From positions 6,999 to 30,998 of the forward strand of contig NW_014577396.1 in the NCBI RefSeq assembly GCF_000485595.1: a stretch of DNA of 24,000 nucleotides, in the 5' to 3' direction. The notes under the pieces are model-generated. The model worked only from the letters and a program-made list of their open reading frames with translations, searched no databases and was not told where the DNA came from. Origin of the DNA: Priapulus caudatus. Lineage: Eukaryota; Priapulida; Priapulimorpha; Priapulimorphida; Priapulidae. Within the stretch, counting starts at the first letter, position 1, and each line of letters starts with the position of its first letter. Below are positions 19,861-24,000 of this stretch, one piece after another. The position numbers were made by a program, and so were the translations under genes.

Positions 19861-20649
19861 GTTACGACCCTGCCATGTTATCCGGTTCAAATTACTCTAA
19901 ACCTAAGTACAAGACTCGTCGCGGCAAACCAGTGCAGCCGATACGTATCAAATATTCCCGTAACTTTACAATGTTTGGCCTGTCTTCCGCGTCTCCCCAA
20001 TGCTAGCGCCACACTATACGACCGCAGACTGGGGATCGAGCAGGATTTACTGCAAGCGTCTGGATGGGGAGGCCTTGCGTATGGCTACCGAGCTTGGTTT
20101 GATTTTGAGTGAGGAGGGAGGTCATTTTGGGCCGATTCGAATTTTTGAATCGGGGCGAAATGCAGGACGTATTAGGGCTGTGCGAGGGTACACGACGCCT
20201 GACTCGGATAGTGTGCGGTGGCTATCCGACCCGCAACGCGAGGGGTTCGCTGCAAGGAAAATTGACCAATTCACCAAGGCAGCGCCATGGGAACCGCTAT
20301 TTTCGGCTCAAAATGGCGAGGAAACACTCCCGACCGCGTGTAGTTTACCACTGCTAAATTCGCATTGGAACAGGCTACCGAGAACGCATAGTTATCCGTA
20401 GCTTTAAGTCTAGTCAGTGAAATGCGGGAGGGCCTCTCCCCGCATCGCACTCGGCTGCCGATCAGGCTCCGAACGGTGTGCCTTCTATTTGGTATGCGAG
20501 GGCTTACGACAGCGGCCCGAGCAAAATAAACGGGCCTCAAGGGGTATAGGTGCGTTACTAGCCTTCCCCGGCAATAGCACAATTCTTAACTAGAGCACTC
20601 GGAGAGCACAGACTCGCCATAGCAGCCCTGAATTCTCTCAATCGTTGAA
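19861..20649. other. Unique GC-rich stretch with two hairpins; no gene called
   Basis: CCGATTC and GAATCGG (20132-20153) form a 7-bp hairpin with an 8-nt loop. ATGCGGGAG and CTCCCCGCAT (20422-20445) form a bulged hairpin of about 9 bp. Frames at 20000-20401 (plus, 133 aa) and 20271-20582 (minus, 103 aa) overlap and neither shows a domain I recognise. Confidence 0.5.
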
Positions 20650-20712
20650 ATTTTTTAATTAATTATTAATTAATTAAGCTAGAAAAATAATTATTAAATT
20701 AAATAATTAATT
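20650..20712. repeat. TTAATTAA-rich near-palindromic patch
   Basis: About 60 bp of pure A+T apart from a GCTAG island. Its left part (20655-20677) is a near-perfect palindrome of TTAATTAATT type. It stands out against the GC-rich sequence on both sides. Confidence 0.8.
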
Positions 20713-20843
20713 GGAGTCCGGATTAGTGGCGAGCGTGCAGGTGGCGGGAGGACTGTGCGTTGCCCCTTTAGCCTGTGGTGCGTGTTTTAGGTCTACAGCC
20801 AGCCCGCCACCTAGCGTCGAAGTGAACTGAAAACGCTGCATGT

Positions 20844-20922
20844 AACACAACAATACCCAACAAACCAACAGTCAAGACACACCTGGTGAACAACTAACCT
20901 CCGCCAAGCCCCTGGCGGAGGT
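20844..20922 (-). mobile_element. Palindrome-headed short repeat, inverted copy
   Basis: Carries ACCTCCGCCA and TGGCGGAGGT at 20897-20922 around the loop AGCCCC, the exact reverse complement of 17079-17104. On the minus strand the following tail (TTCACC, GTGTGTC, GGTTTGTTGGG) resembles the tail of the forward copy at roughly 70 percent by eye. With that copy it brackets 3.8 kb. No matching target-site duplication is evident outside the pair. Confidence 0.6.
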
Positions 20923-21070
20923 AACTAGTCTCCCCCAGCTAGCTGGGTCGTGCTATCCCAAATCGCTACATAAACTTCTAAGAGGCGGAACTATGTGTGT
21001 AGTACATGCATGTACGCTCAAGAGCTCAGTAAATTGTACATCCTAACTTCAGCTAACACGAACGCAAATG
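20923..21070. other. Unique link; nothing recognised
   Basis: Short mixed-composition segment between the inverted palindrome copy and the GT tract. Confidence 0.6.
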
Positions 21071-21261
21071 TTTTTGTGTTTGTGTCTTTGAGTGCGTGCG
21101 TGCGTGCGTGTGTGTGTGTGTGTGTTGTGTGTGTGTGTGCTGTGTGGTGTGTGTGTTGTGTGTGTGGTGCTGTGCTGTGTGGGCTGTGTGTGCTGGTGTG
21201 GCTTGTGTGTGTGTGTGTGTGTGTGGTGGTGTGCTGTGTGGTGTCGTGTGTGTGTGTGTGC
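21071..21261. repeat. Interrupted (GT)n microsatellite
   Basis: About 190 bp of GT, beginning with GCGT tetranucleotides and then broken by frequent extra bases (GTGCTGTG, GTGGTG). Cys/Val frames on plus and His/Thr frames on minus are repeat translations. Confidence 0.95.
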
Positions 21262-21745
21262 GGCCGACATGTGTGTCGTATATGAATTACAGTAGATGTC
21301 CACAAGTCTAAGGTGCAACGGGGCGACAGGTGTTTCTAGGTTTTCAAAACGTATGCTCGACAGCTAATGAGAGACGCTTCGTCTGATGTGATCTATCGTC
21401 CAATAACGAGAACTTCATTATTAGTGACCAACCGCTCCATATAATTAGTGTTGACTGCAAATGATTACTTGCCTGATGCTTCTAGTTTATTGACCTGTAG
21501 GAAAATTAGGCACTGGTTACCCCTGGCGTGCCTCACTCGCCATTATAATTGTGCTAATGTATAGGTCATGCGCAAAACTAACAGGCATGAGCATGTCGCA
21601 TCTACGCGTACCACTCTCTCAACACCCTCTAGGAAATCGTAACCCCTCGGATCGTAACAAATGTCAGATTTCTAACTGTAAAGAGAGTTTGTTCAGTTGA
21701 AAGAGTTAATGAATGGTAGCTCGCTTAATTCAATAGCGCCAGGTG
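21262..21745. other. Unique stretch; no gene seen
   Basis: Mixed to A+T-rich sequence with short open frames only. Confidence 0.6.
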
Positions 21746-22560
21746 CCAGAATAATAGCCTCGTTCACACGAGACCTTGTATTTATGAAATACGGTATTGC
21801 GAAATACCGAACTGCAGACCAAATACGCGGCCTCGGAGCGTTCAACACGCTGCATTCGTCCGGCCCTCCCACCGAATACTGGTATCCTTAGCGCGCCTGC
21901 GCAGCTGCTTTACAAAAATCAAGCAAAACAATTGCGAAATAAACAATGCCAATGCCGCATCAAACTTGCCCGATCAAATACGAATAGTGAAGCTGGCTCT
22001 CTGCGCTCAACAGCGTGCACTCTTGCGTCTTACACTGGAACTGTCGAGCGCGGACAGTCTATAAAGGATACGCGGCCTTCAGAAAACTCGGTATTTAGCG
22101 TTCACACGAGGAAATGCGCGGTTCAGACGACCCGATCCTTAGCCGGTATTTCTCAAAGCACGTTGTCTCTTAAAATTATATTATTCGGCGGGTCTGGGAA
22201 GCCGCGTATTTACATCAAATACCGGATCTGTCTTAGATCCGTATTTCTTGGACGCGCTTTTTGCTCCTCGTTGCTGACGCTATAAATACGCGGGATTTTT
22301 CTGTTGCTACGTGGCTGAACGCGGCTTATCTACGCTCAGCGTTAAAGAGTAACAGAGGAATCGCTGTACGCAAGCGATGGAAAACCGCGCGTAAATATTC
22401 AACATGGTTGTTGAATACGCAGGCGATTTGCGCCGGGCGTATGCCGATCGCTGACGCGCAGCAGGATACCGCTAGCGTCCTAAGACGGACACACGCGGCG
22501 GACCCGGCACCGTATCTTATCGTATCGCGGAAGGCGTTTCAGCGTTAGGAAAATCGTTTC
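21746..22560. repeat. Hairpin-rich region with recurrent AATAC/GTATT words (possible nested MITE-like repeat)
   Basis: About ten occurrences of AATACSG or its reverse complement lie within 650 bp. Several form hairpins: CGGTATT/AATACCG (21792-21809), GTATTT/AAATAC (22206-22222), a 12-bp stem with one bulge (22217-22246) and TATTCAAC/GTTGAATA (22396-22417). CGTTCACACGAG occurs at 21761 and 22099. The 162-aa and 95-aa open frames across it (21797-22285, 22261-22548) are basic, have no domain and are better explained by low stop density. A non-autonomous DNA transposon family is the leading guess. Confidence 0.4.
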
Positions 22561-22742
22561 GCAGGGTTGTGTCCTAGGCTTACACTGGTCACCCGCAAAT
22601 ATGTAAATAGCTTTAGATAATATCGCCCTCTCAATATAATCTTAGTCCATCTTTACCATATTTTAGAGTAATTGTTCGACCCAGCGGCTATGAGTAGGTG
22701 CGCGACAGGACGAGTCTTCCAAAATTTGAAAGGACTTGGTTA
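22561..22742. other. Unique link; nothing recognised
   Basis: Short A+T-leaning segment between the hairpin-rich region and the CA tract. Confidence 0.6.
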
Positions 22743-23224
22743 ACACACACACACACACACACACACCACACACAGCACATCTTTTAAACAGCACACAACT
22801 ACACACATTATACCACACACACACACAGCTACACACACACACACCAAACACAGCACACACACGGCACACACACTACCCTCACACACAAACACACACACAC
22901 ACACACACACCCACACGTCCAGGCCACGCGCACACACACACACGACACACACACACACACACACACGCACGCACGCACGCACACACACGCACGCACGCAC
23001 GCACGCGACACACACACACACACTTTTGAATTAACCAACACACTTCAACACACACACACGCACACACACACACAACTCAACACCACCACACACACACACA
23101 CACGCCGGCCTACACAAGTGAACCTTGGCATCACACACACGCCAAACACCACTTCACACGCACACACCACACACAACACACCCCACACACAGCACCACAC
23201 ACCACACACATTCACACACACACG
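22743..23224. repeat. Long interrupted (CA)n / (CACG)n microsatellite
   Basis: About 480 bp, mainly CA, with CACG tetranucleotide patches at about 22965-23005 and many single-base breaks. A few unique islands (about 22780-22812 and 23103-23130) lie inside. His/Thr and Cys/Val frames are repeat translations. Confidence 0.94.
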
Positions 23225-24000
23225 CTGTGATTTTTTGAGGGCGGTTAAAGGCGTTTTGTCATATTCCTTCTGCCTTACACACACGTCGGCTGTCCGCCTA
23301 CGTTAACGCTGATATCGATATCGTCACTTGTCGTCGTCATCGTCATGTCATCGCCAACACCAACATCATTACTAGCGTTCGTTCACTCACCTTATCGTTA
23401 TTTGCATGGTCACTGCTATGGTCATACTATTGTTATCCCAGTCGACTGTCGCCGCCGCCTAGCTCGAGTCTAAGATTCCCAATTTTGCCATCGTAGTCAT
23501 TCCTTCTCCGTGCGCATTCTTCTTCCGCTCTCGGAGAGACTGCTCGATTCCGGTGTACAACCTTCTCACTCGATCATTCTAGAGTTGGTATCCGCACGGT
23601 CGGCTCCCCACATCGTATGTCCAGTTCAGACTCATCGTTTATCGATCATCATCCATCATCAGCCAGCAGCAGCAGCGTAGCAGCAATCACCGGCGTCGCC
23701 TATTGTCATACGTCATCGCAATCTTTCATCGTCATCATGCCATCGTCGTCGCATCATCATCATCTCAACTGTTTTCTACTGGATAACTGGTTGAGCTTCG
23801 CGAATGTTCGTATGACCAATTCCGTGAGGTGACTTCGAAATTCTAGAAAAGCCGATAACTCGAGTAGCTTGTTATGTTGACAATAGTTTGACGTGCGCGT
23901 TCCGTATCTCGAATAAATGTGTCCCTTAACGCCCGTGACGTGTCTGCACTTCATATAGCCCTGCTTCACGGGTCGCCAGACTACGTCTCTGCCTCGTCGT
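23225..24000. other. Unique stretch with imperfect CATCGT/CATCAT words; no gene seen
   Basis: CGTCATCGTCAT words occur at about 23330-23350, and ATCATC/AGCAGC words at about 23645-23675 and 23735-23765. These make a Ser/His-rich 71-aa frame (23617-23832) with no domain. The rest is mixed sequence without recognisable features. Confidence 0.55.

Noticed and set aside
19104-19890. Ser/Pro/His-rich minus-strand frames of 142 and 194 aa
   Set aside because: They read the G-rich minisatellite on its reverse strand.
19878-19892. GGTTCAAATT resembling a tRNA B box
   Set aside because: No A box, anticodon arm or acceptor stem at the required spacing.
21797-22548. 162-aa and 95-aa plus-strand frames
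   Set aside because: Basic, no recognisable domain, overlapping each other and a hairpin-rich repeat region; low stop density in GC-rich DNA suffices.

Overview
The window looks like non-coding, repeat-dense eukaryotic DNA, most likely from an animal. It holds at least fifteen simple-sequence tracts (CA/GT, AT, GA/CT, GAT, AGT, CCT, GGCA/GGAA), two degenerate CCCTAA (TTAGGG-type) arrays, a G-rich minisatellite and a large direct duplication. I see no operon structure, conserved protein domain, rRNA or tRNA. Nearly all long open frames are translations of low-complexity DNA. TTAGGG-type interstitial arrays argue for a metazoan outside the insect (TTAGG) and nematode (TTAGGC) types. Frequent CpG and heavy microsatellite load would fit a marine invertebrate, but that is inference.

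Layout. 1-2022 is copy A of a duplicated block ending in an interrupted CA tract. 2127-5146 is a chain of GAT, GT, AT, GC-CA-GC and GT/GC tracts, including a 56-bp higher-order repeat. 5697-5990 is purine-rich. 6931-7551 holds GGCA/GGAA, GA and AGT tracts. 7552-10519 is mostly unique, with three AT tracts and a triple TATAAGGG motif. 10520-10715 is the first telomere-like array and 11275-11708 a pyrimidine tract. 12932-14774 is copy B of the duplicated block, in the same orientation. 17079-17157 and 20844-20922 are two inverted copies of a short repeat headed by a 10-bp-stem palindrome. They bracket 3.8 kb that contains the second telomere-like array (18612-18892) and the G-rich minisatellite (19146-19860). 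21746-22560 is GC-richer and has several hairpins sharing an AATAC/GTATT motif. 22743-23224 is a long interrupted CA tract.

The strongest observations are the 2-kb direct duplication and the inverted palindrome pair. The two copies of the duplication differ mainly by single-base indels, which suggests uncorrected long-read error or a collapsed/false duplication rather than ordinary divergence. No protein gene can be called with confidence. I found no new gene system; the candidates for undescribed biology are repeat families and structured DNA.
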